From Sacculina carcini (lineage: Eukaryota; Arthropoda; Thecostraca; Sacculinidae), in the NCBI GenBank assembly GCA_916048095.2, contig OU696576.1, forward strand, positions 3,999,548-4,063,547: a stretch of 64,000 bases of DNA. Direction: 5' to 3'. Under the pieces are notes generated by a model. That model was not told the DNA's origin. It worked only from the letters and a program-made list of their open reading frames with translations, and made no database searches. Positions 9,651-18,805 of this stretch are shown here, one piece after another. Position numbers and translations under genes: made by a program. How positions within the stretch are numbered: the stretch's first letter is position 1; every line of letters begins with the position of its first letter.

Positions 9651-11345
9651 TCATTGAAACGGCATGCTGGTCGGTGGATCCGGAGCACATTTTCGCTTGA
9701 GACAGCCACAGCTGGCTCGCTCTGGATCAGCGATGGTAGCGGCTGTAGTACAGAAAACAAGGTTTCTTTGATCGTGCGTATCTTTAGACGCGGATGTGGA
9801 AGATCCCACTCGTGGAAACTCGTCCGAGATTATGCCCAGTTGGCGACAAGTAGACTTGCTCAGGTAGAAATGGTCCGAATTGTCCTGCTGGACATAGCAC
9901 AGTTGTTTTGCAGTCAATGTTTTGCCGTTCGAATCGGTGGCAGATATCGACTGAAACAAGCCGCCAAGCACACGTAACGGGGATTTGTTTGCGGCACATA
10001 ATCGCTGCTGAGTTGGTATTAAATCATGCGCCTTTAATCCGAGTGCATTCACCAGGGACATATCGCAAACTGTGGTGCGAGCTCCGGTGTCAACGATGGC
10101 TGAAGTGACTGTTGAGTGACTATTTGGACTCCGAATGTCGTAAGCAGCATATGCCTCCGGACACGTCGCCACTGTCACTGAGATCGACGGATCAGATTCT
10201 GACGGAAGTTGAGCCCATCCACAACCTTCATCATACTCCGTGTGCGGAAGTACGATTTTATGTCTGATTTTCCCATTACGAGATTTGGTGGACTCAATAT
10301 TCGCCAATAGATCGATGTTATTCAACAGTATAGCATCACTGTCGGAAGAACGTTTTGCATGTTTTGAAGACAGACATTTTTGTTCAAAGTGACCCTGCTT
10401 TGAACATATCGAACATTTGTGATAAAATCCCGGACATTTTTCTCGACGGATGTCACGTGCGGATCTGACGCCATGCCCTTTCTGTCCACACCATCCGCAT
10501 TCTCGCTCTGCTGTGTGTGATGGCGACGCACGATGTTGTCTAGGAGGCTGACTTGAAGAGAATTTTCTGTATGATGATATTTTGGCGTGTTCTACTTCTG
10601 GTGGACTCATGTTCTCTGTGGACTGCACATGAGAGAGAGCGAGATGTGAAGTTCGACAAGCTTCTTTTGCGGCAATGAATTTCACGGTTTCGCTCAAGCT
10701 CATGCACTCGACGTGCGCCATAAGTAGATGCTGCTGTATCTCTGGGTCATTGAGACCGACGCACAGTTGGTCTTTGATTTGTTCATCTGCATACGACACG
10801 GCAGCTCCGCAGTCTGAAACACAGCATTTGACATTGTAGTTGCACAACTCAGCTTGACCTCTCAAACGCGCGCAAAAATGATGAACATCCTCGTTCTGCA
10901 GTTGTTTCATGTGTTTCATGTTGACACGAGACACTATCACGCTGACTTCCTTCATTGATAGACTCTTGATATGGTGCAGCACCGTCGACTCGTCGTGAGA
11001 GTAGACAGACTCTCCTAGTACACGATGCACATTGAGTTGTAGACTGTCATCACAGCATTCGAGCAGCTCAGCAGGTGCTCTGTCTGCAGGTATTTTCACT
11101 GTCGTCTTGAAGTTGTTCCATTTTGTGAGGAAGTGCTTCCACTGCTCCGGTGACATGCCTCTGAAAGCAGAAGGACGTCTTGACCTGTCAACCGAAGGAG
11201 TTGGTGACTGCATGCTCGCAAGTGTAGCTTGTACTGCTGCCTGCGTCGCTGAGGAAATAATTGACTGCAGGGTGTCGATTTTCAACATGACAGTTTCTTT
11301 GTTGTCGCGGATTTCCTCTGTATCATTTGACGCCATCATAAACAA
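9651..11345 (-). CDS. Ty3/gypsy gag-protease
   Basis: The frame has 565 codons including the stop. Residues about 1-270 are gag (capsid-like region with SPEQWKHFLTKWNNF). Two zinc knuckles follow: an atypical CGWC..HGV..C at about 283-304 and a standard CSICSKQGHFEQKC at 311-324. An aspartic protease has the active site AIVDTGARTTV at about 417-427. The first ATG (11345) lies in the LTR. The likely initiator is ATG 11337-11339 or 11334-11336, directly at the LTR edge. The frame ends in TGA 9651-9653; the following 31 codons to the pol ATG are open in the same frame and RT-like, so gag-pro and pol were one frame with a single stop between. Confidence 0.9.
   Translation of the reverse strand: MFMMASNDTEEIRDNKETVMLKIDTLQSIISSATQAAVQATLASMQSPTPSVDRSRRPSAFRGMSPEQWKHFLTKWNNFKTTVKIPADRAPAELLECCDDSLQLNVHRVLGESVYSHDESTVLHHIKSLSMKEVSVIVSRVNMKHMKQLQNEDVHHFCARLRGQAELCNYNVKCCVSDCGAAVSYADEQIKDQLCVGLNDPEIQQHLLMAHVECMSLSETVKFIAAKEACRTSHLALSHVQSTENMSPPEVEHAKISSYRKFSSSQPPRQHRASPSHTAERECGWCGQKGHGVRSARDIRREKCPGFYHKCSICSKQGHFEQKCLSSKHAKRSSDSDAILLNNIDLLANIESTKSRNGKIRHKIVLPHTEYDEGCGWAQLPSESDPSISVTVATCPEAYAAYDIRSPNSHSTVTSAIVDTGARTTVCDMSLVNALGLKAHDLIPTQQRLCAANKSPLRVLGGLFQSISATDSNGKTLTAKQLCYVQQDNSDHFYLSKSTCRQLGIISDEFPRVGSSTSASKDTHDQRNLVFCTTAATIADPERASCGCLKRKCAPDPPTSMPFQ
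11318..11335 (-). promoter_or_regulatory. candidate primer binding site overlapping the gag start
   Basis: On the minus strand TGGCGTCAAATGATACAG begins 3 nt inside the 5' LTR edge, the usual place for a tRNA-primer site, and starts with the expected TGG. It overlaps the gag ATGGCG. I cannot name the tRNA whose 3' end would match. Confidence 0.55.
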
Positions 11346-11765
11346 TGCTTATGATCCCAGAACAAACGGCCGAGTAACAATGGTTATTTTGTATATTTAA
11401 AAACACAATGATGGCGTTTCTGCAAACACATACATATTGTTAAAACAGAAGCACAACAGTTACCATACATACATTGAAATAATAAACCATGTACACACGT
11501 GGATAATCTTAAACACATGCGTTGTTGAATGTGAGTACTAATTCAAACAACTCACGTATACAAGTTCCATGGGCTGCTGTCACACGACACTCAATACACC
11601 AACTAACCAAGAGACACAACTGCGCCCTGTACATTCATGAAACGCGATAATGCCACGCCAAAAAACAGATGAGTTATTGTACAGAACGGGGCAGAGCGAG
11701 GGAATCAATGCACAACTGCTGACGCAATACACTTATACAACAAACACGCTCGGTGTCACCGTTTA
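11339..11765 (-). repeat. 5' LTR of the Ty3/gypsy element
   Basis: 427 bp, pairing with 6075-6501. Of the 9 differences, examples are a T/C near 11388 and a C/A near 11745. The termini are TAAAC...GTTTA. CTTAC follows at 11766-11770. Confidence 0.92.
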
Positions 11766-11819
11766 CTTACTCAATGAAAATCTATCTTGCATATTGCAAG
11801 TACAAGTAACAAGTACAAA

Positions 11820-12081
11820 CACAAAAACAAGTAAACAATATAACATGAATTATACATACATGAATCATCATACATGAACATAACATATACAAATAATTCG
11901 AATATTATATATATGTATATAATACTATATATACATATACGAATAATTCGAATATTATATATATGTATAAAAAACTATATATATACATATATATAATATT
12001 CGAATTATTTGTATATGTTATGTTCATGTATGCTGATTCATGTATGTATAATTCATGTTATATTGTTTACTTGTTTTTGTG
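11820..12081. repeat. near-perfect 260-bp palindrome
   Basis: The left arm from CACAAAAACAAGTAAACAAT at 11820 is repeated inverted to 12081, with only scattered changes (for example TCATCA against TCAGCA). The centre near 11960 is made of ATATATGTATA blocks and further inverted copies of AATAATTCGAATATT. No protein is encoded. It may be a foldback element or MITE; the Ty3 element is inserted about 50 bp to its left. Confidence 0.8.
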
Positions 12082-12383
12082 CATTTAGCATTATATTCAG
12101 ATAGAATAGCGTTATATTTAATGCCTAGTTAATCGTCACAATAACCAACACTACATACTCAAACCAGAACCATTAACAGATCACTGAGAATTATATCACG
12201 AGAAGTTATAATGAATGAAACCACATCACAATTTGATTGCATCACACCTAATTATATTTCAAGGAGCGATAATCCACCTGGGTTGGCTACTGTTGCAGTC
12301 GTTCGGCGGTTGAGTTAAAAATAATGATAAATTATATTAAACTTCACTAATTTTTAATTCATATATATAGGCGAATAATTAAA

Positions 12384-12835
12384 ATTTCGCCTAATTATTT
12401 GAATGTATATATACCCTATATTTCGGCGTATAAGACGACCCTTAAAGTGAAAAAATCACCCTAAAAAATTGTGGGTCGTCTTATACATCCGATATAAAAG
12501 TCAGACCTTGAATTCTGCGTACAGAATTTTTCATTTTACATGAAAAAATCAGTATCATTTTGGTTATAAATAAAAATGGTTGATTACAAAGACCTTTATT
12601 TCTCAATAAGAGTAGGTATTACAGTACATCATCAATATCAAAAATCAAACCTGCTCCATATGTATATCTAGCATATGTCTATCTATATTTAGAAGTCGTC
12701 TTATACAACCGATATATGATAAATGCATAAAAATTTGCTCTAATTTTGTACCTCGTCTTATCTGACGGTCGCCTTATAAGCCGAAATATACGGAATATAT
12801 ATATATATATATTCATATAATTAGGCAAAATTACA
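12384..12835. mobile_element. MITE with nested terminal inverted repeats
   Basis: The inner element is 12414-12793 (380 bp). Its 27-bp ends start CCCTATATTTCGGCGTATAA on the left and, inverted, CCGTATATTTCGGCTTATAA on the right, with three mismatches. A second, inner pair (GTCGTCTTATACA near 12476 and 12694) is in direct orientation. Outside, TTCGCCTAATTATTTGAATG on the left mirrors ATTCATATAATTAGGCAAAA on the right, so a longer outer inverted repeat exists. No transposase is present. Flanks are TA-rich, so a target duplication cannot be read. Confidence 0.75.
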
Positions 12836-12877
12836 AGCACTACAAAATCACAGCTGCAAATACACGCGCGCAAACAC

Positions 12878-13091
12878 CTGATTGAGTTGGTGCGGCAGAG
12901 ACGGGGCGACTGCTCCGCCATCTGGTGAGAGTCCCAGCAAGCACCTATCATACGACAATTGCTGCCGACCACTGGCTGCTTGCCGCTGCATAAATGGCGC
13001 TGCATATGAGCTGGCGTCATATGGTGTGCACCGAGCAGAGCAACGTTGTTGGAACCGACCGACTCGAACGACTCGGTGCCGGTTATACTGC
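12878..13091 (-). CDS. candidate neuron navigator (NAV-like) exon
   Basis: 214 bp on the minus strand between acceptor TTACACAG|GC and donor AATCAG|GTGTTT. The chosen frame starts with 2 nt of a split codon. It reads SITGTESFESVGSNNVALLG, continues through HMTPAHMQRHLCSGK and ends SPRLCRTNSIR with 2 nt left over. These phases match the exon at 15087-15431 upstream and 2068-2237 downstream. The Ser-rich ending LCRTNSIR joined to STNSERIY is the most NAV-like junction in the window. A second frame is also open, so the reading depends on the phase argument. Confidence 0.65.
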
Positions 13092-13434
13092 CTGTGTAAT
13101 GCACATGCACACACGCGCCCATACGTATCAACTAAGGAAACAACTTCAACATGTTGTCTCCGGGAAAAAATAGTCATATATTATTTAGAAAGCTAGAAGG
13201 GTGGGAAAAGAGTCGGAAACAACAGCTAGAAAATATAAAAATATCCGCTAGCAATAGTTCGTGACCTCAAACCTCACCGGTCTCCATGTAATGTCACTAA
13301 ATTCCACTAAAATAAAGCATTTTGGATGCAAATTCCGCTCGTTTAAGAGAAAATGACACCTCGTCCAGTCAATATACTCATCATTGCAGGCATCTGTCTG
13401 CACGCGAGTACTTGTATTTGCGAGTACTCCTCAG
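13092..13434. other. intron sequence, no feature seen
   Basis: The left part still has moderate GC and (TG)-like runs serving as the region before the acceptor at 13092. The remainder shows no repeat or coding pattern I can name. Confidence 0.4.
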
Positions 13435-13643
13435 CAGTGGAGGCACCAAGAAGGGATGGGGGGCTTGGGGGACTGAAACCCCCAAAAATGTGTCAAGCCC
13501 CCCTGAGCTGCCCAAAAGTCGTGACCATGGACATTTCGAGTGTACGAGTACTCGTAGTTCCTCGTGTTTCGCAAAGCCCCCGCATCTTTCTCCTTACCCC
13601 CCCCCTCCAGTTCCCCACCGGAAAAATCCAGGCACCGCCACTG
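13435..13643. mobile_element. 209-bp hAT-like MITE
   Basis: The ends CAGTGGAGGCACC (13435) and GGCACCGCCACTG (13631-13643) are imperfect inverted repeats of the CAGTGGCGG type common in hAT elements. The inside is C/G-tract-rich (GGGGGGCTTGGGGG and its complement-like partner), giving a strong foldback. No clear 8-bp duplication is visible, so the termini or flanks have decayed. Confidence 0.7.
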
Positions 13644-13718
13644 CTTTTAAGCCATCGGCAAGTGATCGATTCACGTTGTGCTAATCTGCTGTACGCGCAT
13701 CCATCAGGCACTGATACA

Positions 13719-13720
<2 letters not shown>

Positions 13721-13756
<36 letters not shown>
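13721..13756. repeat. (CA)n microsatellite
   Basis: 36 bp of CA. Confidence 0.95.
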
Positions 13757-13758
<2 letters not shown>

Positions 13759-13853
13759 AGCTGGTACTCGTGGCAACGCCGCCTCCATTGCACTGTAGTC
13801 TTGTGAATATGTGTACGCGTTTGTAAATATATTTCCTTGCTTAAAAAACAAGA

Positions 13854-13927
13854 CACACACACACACATATTCATACACAAACACATATACACACACATAC
13901 ACACGCACACACACACACACACACACG

Positions 13928-13991
<64 letters not shown>
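13854..13991. repeat. long imperfect (CA)n array
   Basis: About 138 bp of CA with interspersed TA and CG steps (CACATATACA, CACGCACA), ending in a pure run of more than 50 bp. Confidence 0.95.
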
Positions 13992-13992
<1 letters not shown>

Positions 13993-13999
13993 CCAAAAG

Positions 14000-14700
14000 C
14001 ATACCCAGAAAAGAAGACAAGACAAAGACAGATAGGCTGTCTCACTTGTCGGAGGAGTGGCGATAAATACTGGTTGTGAAGGTCAAGTGAATCGTTGCTG
14101 TGGCAGTTAATGGATAGTATAATGTTTATTGCAGGCTTCAAAAGCAAAACCAATCAATGATACACTACGGCCTGATTCTCGATATAGAGCAAGTAGATGG
14201 TGTTTCCAACACACTTTAACATTAGAAATGACACTTTATGACATATGTGCAAACTTGGCAGATGACATGATGGCATGATGATGATGATGATGATGATGAC
14301 ATATGTGGAAACAAACTTGGGAAATAAATATGCAGGCAGCATTAGACCTATTAATTTGTTTCTTTTCAAATTCATGCCGATCGATCTTTTTCCAATTCTC
14401 CAAGGTCTTAATATACTAAATACAACAATTATTTAAATTTTTGACCGCGGCGATGCCTGCCTCCCGAGCCGTCAAATGTTCTGCCTCCATTCCTGTGAAA
14501 ATTGACCCAAATACGATGCATTGCAATTTTTAAAGTATAATAATACGAGAGATCAGATATAATTGTGATGTGAGAAAATGCATTTTTCCAAAAGCAACAG
14601 CAAGTTGAGCCAACCTTGTTGGCGAAAAACCATTTCAATGTACATGGACAAAACATGAATCAGTGAGTCAAACTAAAACTAAGACCAAATAAATCATAAT
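14000..14700. other. intron sequence without assigned features
   Basis: Mixed-composition DNA. The only structure noted is a short (ATG)n trinucleotide run at about 14273-14300. No coding pattern was recognised on either strand. Confidence 0.4.
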
Positions 14701-14719
14701 TCAGTGTATTGCATTGCTA

Positions 14720-14760
14720 GAGTTGGGAATTTTATGATTTTATTATATAATTCCCAACTC
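14720..14760. repeat. 12-bp perfect hairpin
   Basis: GAGTTGGGAATT (14720-14731) is repeated inverted at 14749-14760 around a TA-rich 17-nt loop. Function unknown. Confidence 0.7.
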
Positions 14761-15086
14761 TACCCATTACAATTTACTCAGAAAAAAGTTGTTCTCAACT
14801 ATACATGCTAGCACATGCGGCACGATAATCATCCGGTTGTGTTAACTAGGTTTAAATGCTGCACGCTGGCCACATATACAATCACAGTGTAATCTCATCA
14901 CAATCTCAATCCAAATCCAATTCAATATGGACAAACTCAAAACAAGTGAAATGCCAGAATCATACATTGCATGCTTCCAATATCTCAATATTCTTTCAGA
15001 ATGATTTCCAGCACCATGTTATAAGGAGATCCCGTGAGGAACTTCCTTCTTGCCGGTAAGCCCGCCATTGATTAGAGCCGCCTCAC

Positions 15087-15431
15087 CTCTGGTTGCAAGC
15101 GCAGCACCGCTGCCAGTGTATGTCGAACTGGCTGGGCGGCATTGTTTTCGTGCCTCGCCGCCACCGCAGCCGGTGACAGCCGCACTCTGAATGACTCTGG
15201 AGGCTGCCGTGGTGATGGTCGAGAAGACGGTGTCGGACGCGCGCAGTCGCTGACGGATCGATTCGGACAGCTGGTGTGCCGTAGAGCCGCCGATACTGTA
15301 AGATTTGACAGAATTTGGCAAGTCCAGCCGAGAAGAGCTGCATTCCGCCGCCGCCGTAGTGGTTGTGTGATCGCGGCAAAGGACATGAACGCCGGCGTCC
15401 ATGCCAGTGGCTTCAACGTTATCGCCACGAC
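15087..15431 (-). CDS. candidate neuron navigator (NAV-like) exon
   Basis: 345 bp, GC-rich, minus strand. The donor CCAGAG|GTGAGG at 15086 is strong. The acceptor GAAG|G at 15432 is preceded by about 95 bp of pure (TG)n instead of a pyrimidine tract. The frame reads GDNVEATGMDAGVHVLC, then SSSRLDLPNSVKSYSIGG and STAHQLSESIRQRLRASD. This Ser-rich linker composition is typical of the NAV central region. It starts with 2 nt and ends in phase 1, agreeing with 37352-37740 upstream and 12878-13091 downstream. Confidence 0.65.
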
Positions 15432-15432
15432 C

Positions 15433-15433
<1 letters not shown>

Positions 15434-15523
<90 letters not shown>

Positions 15524-15531
15524 ACACACAT
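15434..15531. repeat. (CA)n array abutting a NAV-like 3' splice site
   Basis: About 98 bp of CA on the plus strand, hence (TG)n on the gene strand, ending 2 bp from the candidate acceptor AG. Confidence 0.95.
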
Positions 15532-15534
15532 ATA

Positions 15535-15602
15535 TTTTTTCATTTATTGAGTCATTTGTATAGCGCAATACACACATCATGTCTCAATTGCGCTGATATA
15601 AA
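15535..15602 (-). repeat. L2-type LINE/SINE 3' tail fragment
   Basis: On the minus strand, TATCAGCGCAATTGAG, a loop, ATTGCGCTATACAAATGA and then an A-rich run. The paired GCGCAAT/ATTGCGC followed by CTATACAAAT resembles the hairpin tail GGCGCTATATAAAT at 60.7 kb, which is typical of L2-clade LINEs and SINEs they mobilise. It is directly followed by the (TG)n array. Confidence 0.5.
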
Positions 15603-15604
15603 CA

Positions 15605-15955
15605 TAACACACCACATACATTCATGTACAATCACATGCATATTCAAATATATGTTTCATATTTACAAAGCAGGACAATACAATGCAGGCAGAACACAGA
15701 CACACGCACACACACGTACACGCGCCCATCAGCAAATACCTTAGCCGGTTCATCAAGATAGTGATGACACTTATCTTACAGATAATTTAGCCAGGTACTG
15801 TACTAATCGCACGAAAACATCATACATAACAAACACACCGCACACCTCATATATAAACAATGATGACAGGTAGACGTAAAGACGTCAAGTCGAAACAGTA
15901 TTGGGGTCACGCTGACAATCAAAGAACCCGCGCGGTGGGACAGCGTGGACCTCAC
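15605..15955. other. spacer, CA-rich, no gene seen
   Basis: Short CA/TA runs and no family resemblance. It may be the body of the element whose tail lies at 15535-15602 (minus strand), but nothing recognisable remains. Confidence 0.35.
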
Positions 15956-15971
15956 ACATACACACACACAT

Positions 15972-17309
15972 ACAGACCTAAGGAACGCCTTCAATTCGGT
16001 GCACCGACAAGTGGTACTTCAGGAGGCTTCACGGCGATATCCCGCCGCCATGCCCTTGCTTCGTCAGGCTTACGGCAGGCCAACGCCCCTCTTTGTCGCC
16101 GATCAGGTCATCTGGTCATGCAGGGGCGTGCAGCAGGGCGACCCACTCGGGTCAGTGTTATTTGCCTTAGCCATTGATACAGTGATCAGACAGTTGCGCT
16201 CTCCGTTGAACGCATGGTATCTGGACGATGGTATGTTGGCAGGTCCGGTCGGCACTGTATCAGCCGACATCGCCAGGCTCATCCCAGCTATGGAGACCCT
16301 CGGCCTCATAGTCAATGAAGCCAAGACAGAGGTTACATGGCTAGCAGAAAGCGCGACACCAACTGTCACCGAATCATTTCTCCCGAACGCTCGGAACACC
16401 TCACTCCCCTTACTCACAGTGCTTGGGGCACCACTTTGCCGCGAGGGAGTGCCAGCGGCCTTAGAGGCAGCAGCAGAGGTGGTCGACCGCATGAAAGAGC
16501 GTACAGCAAATATCGGAAGACATTCAGCTCTGTTCTTTTTGTCGCGCTATGCGTCCGTGCCCCGCTGCACCTACTTGATGAGGGTATCACAGACGTATTT
16601 GCACAGCGAGCAGCTAGAACTGATCGATACCAAGATGCGGGACGCTATCTGCAGCGTGTGCAATGTCGACCTGACAGATGACGGCTGGCTGCAGGCCACC
16701 CTCCCAGTTCGTCTCGGTGGTATCGGAGTAAGACGATTGGTGGACATCGCGCTACCGGCCTACATATCCTCTGCGTCTGCCACTCGCAGGCTGGTCAGTC
16801 TGATCACCCGTCGCCCCTGCGACGACAGACCAGCACTGCTAGGCGAAGCACAGAAGATATTTTCCGCCAGGGTTGGGAGCGTACACGACGCTGAAGATTC
16901 GTTACCCACACGTCAGCGGCAACTAGATGAGCTAGCCTCTCGCTATCGCAGCAACGAACTTCTCAGCCGTGCCAATCAACTGCACCGCGCCCGCCTTCTT
17001 GCCGCAGCAGAACCTCACAGTGCCGCTTGGCTGGGAGCCGTACCGGTAGAGGGCCTAGGCCTACTACTACCAGACGAGGCGGTGCGCGTCAACATTGCTT
17101 TGCGATTGGGAGCGACCGTCTGCTTGCCTCATAGGTGCCGGTGCGGAGCAATGACAGACAGTCTTGGCCACCACCAGCTGTCATGCCACCGCGATCCCGG
17201 GCGTCTGCCACGTCATACGGCACTCAACGTGATCAAATGTGATTCGTCGTGCGTTGGCAGCGGCTGGTGTACCAGCCTTGCTAGAGCCTCGCGGGCTCGA
17301 CCGCGGTGA
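15972..17309 (+). pseudogene. RT part of R2-like LINE
   Basis: It starts at DLRNAFNSVHR (RT motif A region) right after the microsatellite. Then come GVQQGDPLGSVLFALAID, the catalytic YLDDGML, a long thumb/connection and a cysteine/histidine knuckle CRCGAMTDSLGHHQLSC. After RLPRHTALNVI a small insertion near 17230-17240 shifts the frame. Residues after that are noise to the stop at 17307-17309. Confidence 0.82.
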
Positions 17310-17679
17310 CGGTAGACGACCCGACGGCATTACCATCTCACCGTTCAGCAACGGCAAATCACTTGTATGGGACGCCACGTGTACCAACACGTTCGGCGCT
17401 ACTCAACTCCGCGATTGCGCCACCAGAGCAGGAGCCGCCGCCAGAGCAGCTGAGAGGCGCAAGCGAGATCGCTATACCGAGCTGGCGCAGCGTTATCGCT
17501 CTGAGCCACTGGCGGTGGAGACAAGTGGCGTGATGGGACCATCCCTTCTGCGGCTACTACAAGAACTGGGTCAACGTATAACGGAATTGTCCGGAGAGCC
17601 TCGGGAGACATGTTGGCTTCGACAGCGAGTCAGCCTTGCGGTAGCCCGCGGCAACACGGCAGCCTTAACGATGACCTAG
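17239..17679 (+). pseudogene. C-terminal restriction-like endonuclease part
   Basis: Read in the next frame, IRRALAAAGVPALLEP leads to RPDGITISPF and SLVWDATC. This is a PD-(x)15-D arrangement like the PD..D motif of R2-type restriction-like endonucleases. A basic helix region and RVSLAVARGNTAALTMT end at TAG 17677-17679. The continuity across the shift is clear from neighbouring residues. Confidence 0.75.
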
Positions 17680-17734
17680 TCCACTGTATGTTATAAGTTG
17701 TGTGTTTGGCCTTTAAATATATTGTTGTTTGAGA

Positions 17735-17960
17735 AAAAAAACACACATACAAACACACACATGCACACATACACATACACGCTCACATGCACAAGTTGGG
17801 TATAAGAGTACTTGCATACGCACAATTCAAAGTAAACCGACACAGCGTGGACAGTCGTACACACACACACACACGCATACACTCACGCACACGTTCAAAT
17901 ACAAAGATCCAGCATAGATATACATACGAAACCCGAAACACACGCACACTCAGATAACAC
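17735..17960. repeat. CA-rich imperfect simple repeat
   Basis: Interrupted CACACA/CATACA runs with CGC and TTG interruptions directly after the R2-like LINE tail. Confidence 0.85.
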
Positions 17961-18080
17961 AATACATTTTCTATACATGTAGCAACTGTATTAACAATCG
18001 TGAATATGCATAATTTACACCGTGTACTCAGGTTTAATGAGGAGTTTTTCGCGGTCATAAGATTTTTCCAATAAATATTT

Positions 18081-18745
18081 CTAAAGTCTACTTTTGAAAA
18101 ATGAGAGAGAGTGAGATCCCCTAATGAACCGTGGCAACTTATTGTACAACCTGGGGGCCATATACTGAAAACAGCGGTTATAGTGCGAGTGTCTAGAGGG
18201 AAATGCAGGTTCGCAAAGAAAATTTTGATTATTTTGGCGCAAATCATAATCTGGTAAAATTTGTCTGAAAGATAACAAGTCTTGTAGATAGGCAGGTGTT
18301 TTATTTCTAAGGACAGAGTGAACTATACAAAGCAGGTTGTACTCAATGTCAGCCTTGACCGGTAGCCAGGCTAGTTTGATTAAATATTCCACCAGAGAAG
18401 TGCGTCTAGGCAGGTTGAGCACAAGACGACACGACCTGTTCATCACACTGTGCAGTTTCCGCAGAGTTCGGTGGTTAATATTCAGTAACAGGGCAGAACA
18501 ATACTTAATCCTATTCAATATTAGACAATCTACAAGTTTTTTAGCAGCATTAACAGTCAGATTTTTTCTTATGTAGTACACTCGACGTAGGTGATAATTA
18601 CAATTGCGCACCAGCTCAAACACATGTGGCTCGAGTGTTAAGTGGCTGTCTAACTTTACACCGAGATGTTTGGTGGTTTCCACAATATGTAACTCTTTGC
18701 TGAGAGAACCGTTCCATTGACTTCTAGTCAACGCGATAAATTGGT
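18081..18745 (-). pseudogene. L2-like RT, C-terminal part
   Basis: It begins after a frameshift near 18735 with SQWNGSL and HLGVKLDSHLTLEPHV (RT motif E/thumb), then RIKYCSALLLNINHR, LPRRTSLVEYLIKL and the family-typical ending YNRCFQYMAPRLYNKLP. The stop is at 18081-18083. Confidence 0.8.
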
Positions 18746-18805
18746 TTTATCCCTGTTCAACTTCAGGTGCTTGGAGGCTGCCCAGGTGTTGATCGCTAGT
18801 AAAAT

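Larger units (their letters stand above)
6070..11770 (-). mobile_element. complete Ty3/gypsy-type LTR retrotransposon with 5-bp target duplication
   Basis: The element is 6075-11765 (5,691 bp), bounded by CTTAC at 6070-6074 and 11766-11770. The two LTRs are both 427 bp and differ at 9 positions by my count (about 2%). Order on the minus strand is 5' LTR, PBS, gag with zinc knuckles, DTG protease, RT, RNase H, integrase, purine tract, 3' LTR. No env frame remains: the integrase frame ends 27 bp before the 3' LTR. Frame disruptions and a lost RT aspartate mean this copy is dead. It lies in a 10.6 kb intron of the NAV-like gene, in the same orientation as that gene. Confidence 0.93.
15956..17690 (+). 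mobile_element. 5'-truncated R2-like LINE (restriction-like endonuclease type)
   Basis: A GC-rich element begins abruptly in the RT palm after a CA/TA run (15951-15976). It ends about 30 bp after the stop in a short 3' UTR followed by an A-run and CA-rich DNA. Domain order is RT, thumb, CCHC-like knuckle and C-terminal nuclease, as in early-branching RLE-type LINEs. It is 5'-truncated and frameshifted, so dead. Its GC content contrasts with the AT-rich surroundings. Confidence 0.8.

Noticed and set aside
13322..13826. Pro-rich frames across 13.4-13.8 kb
   Set aside because: They run through a C/G-tract hAT-like MITE and a (CA)n array, so they are not a gene.
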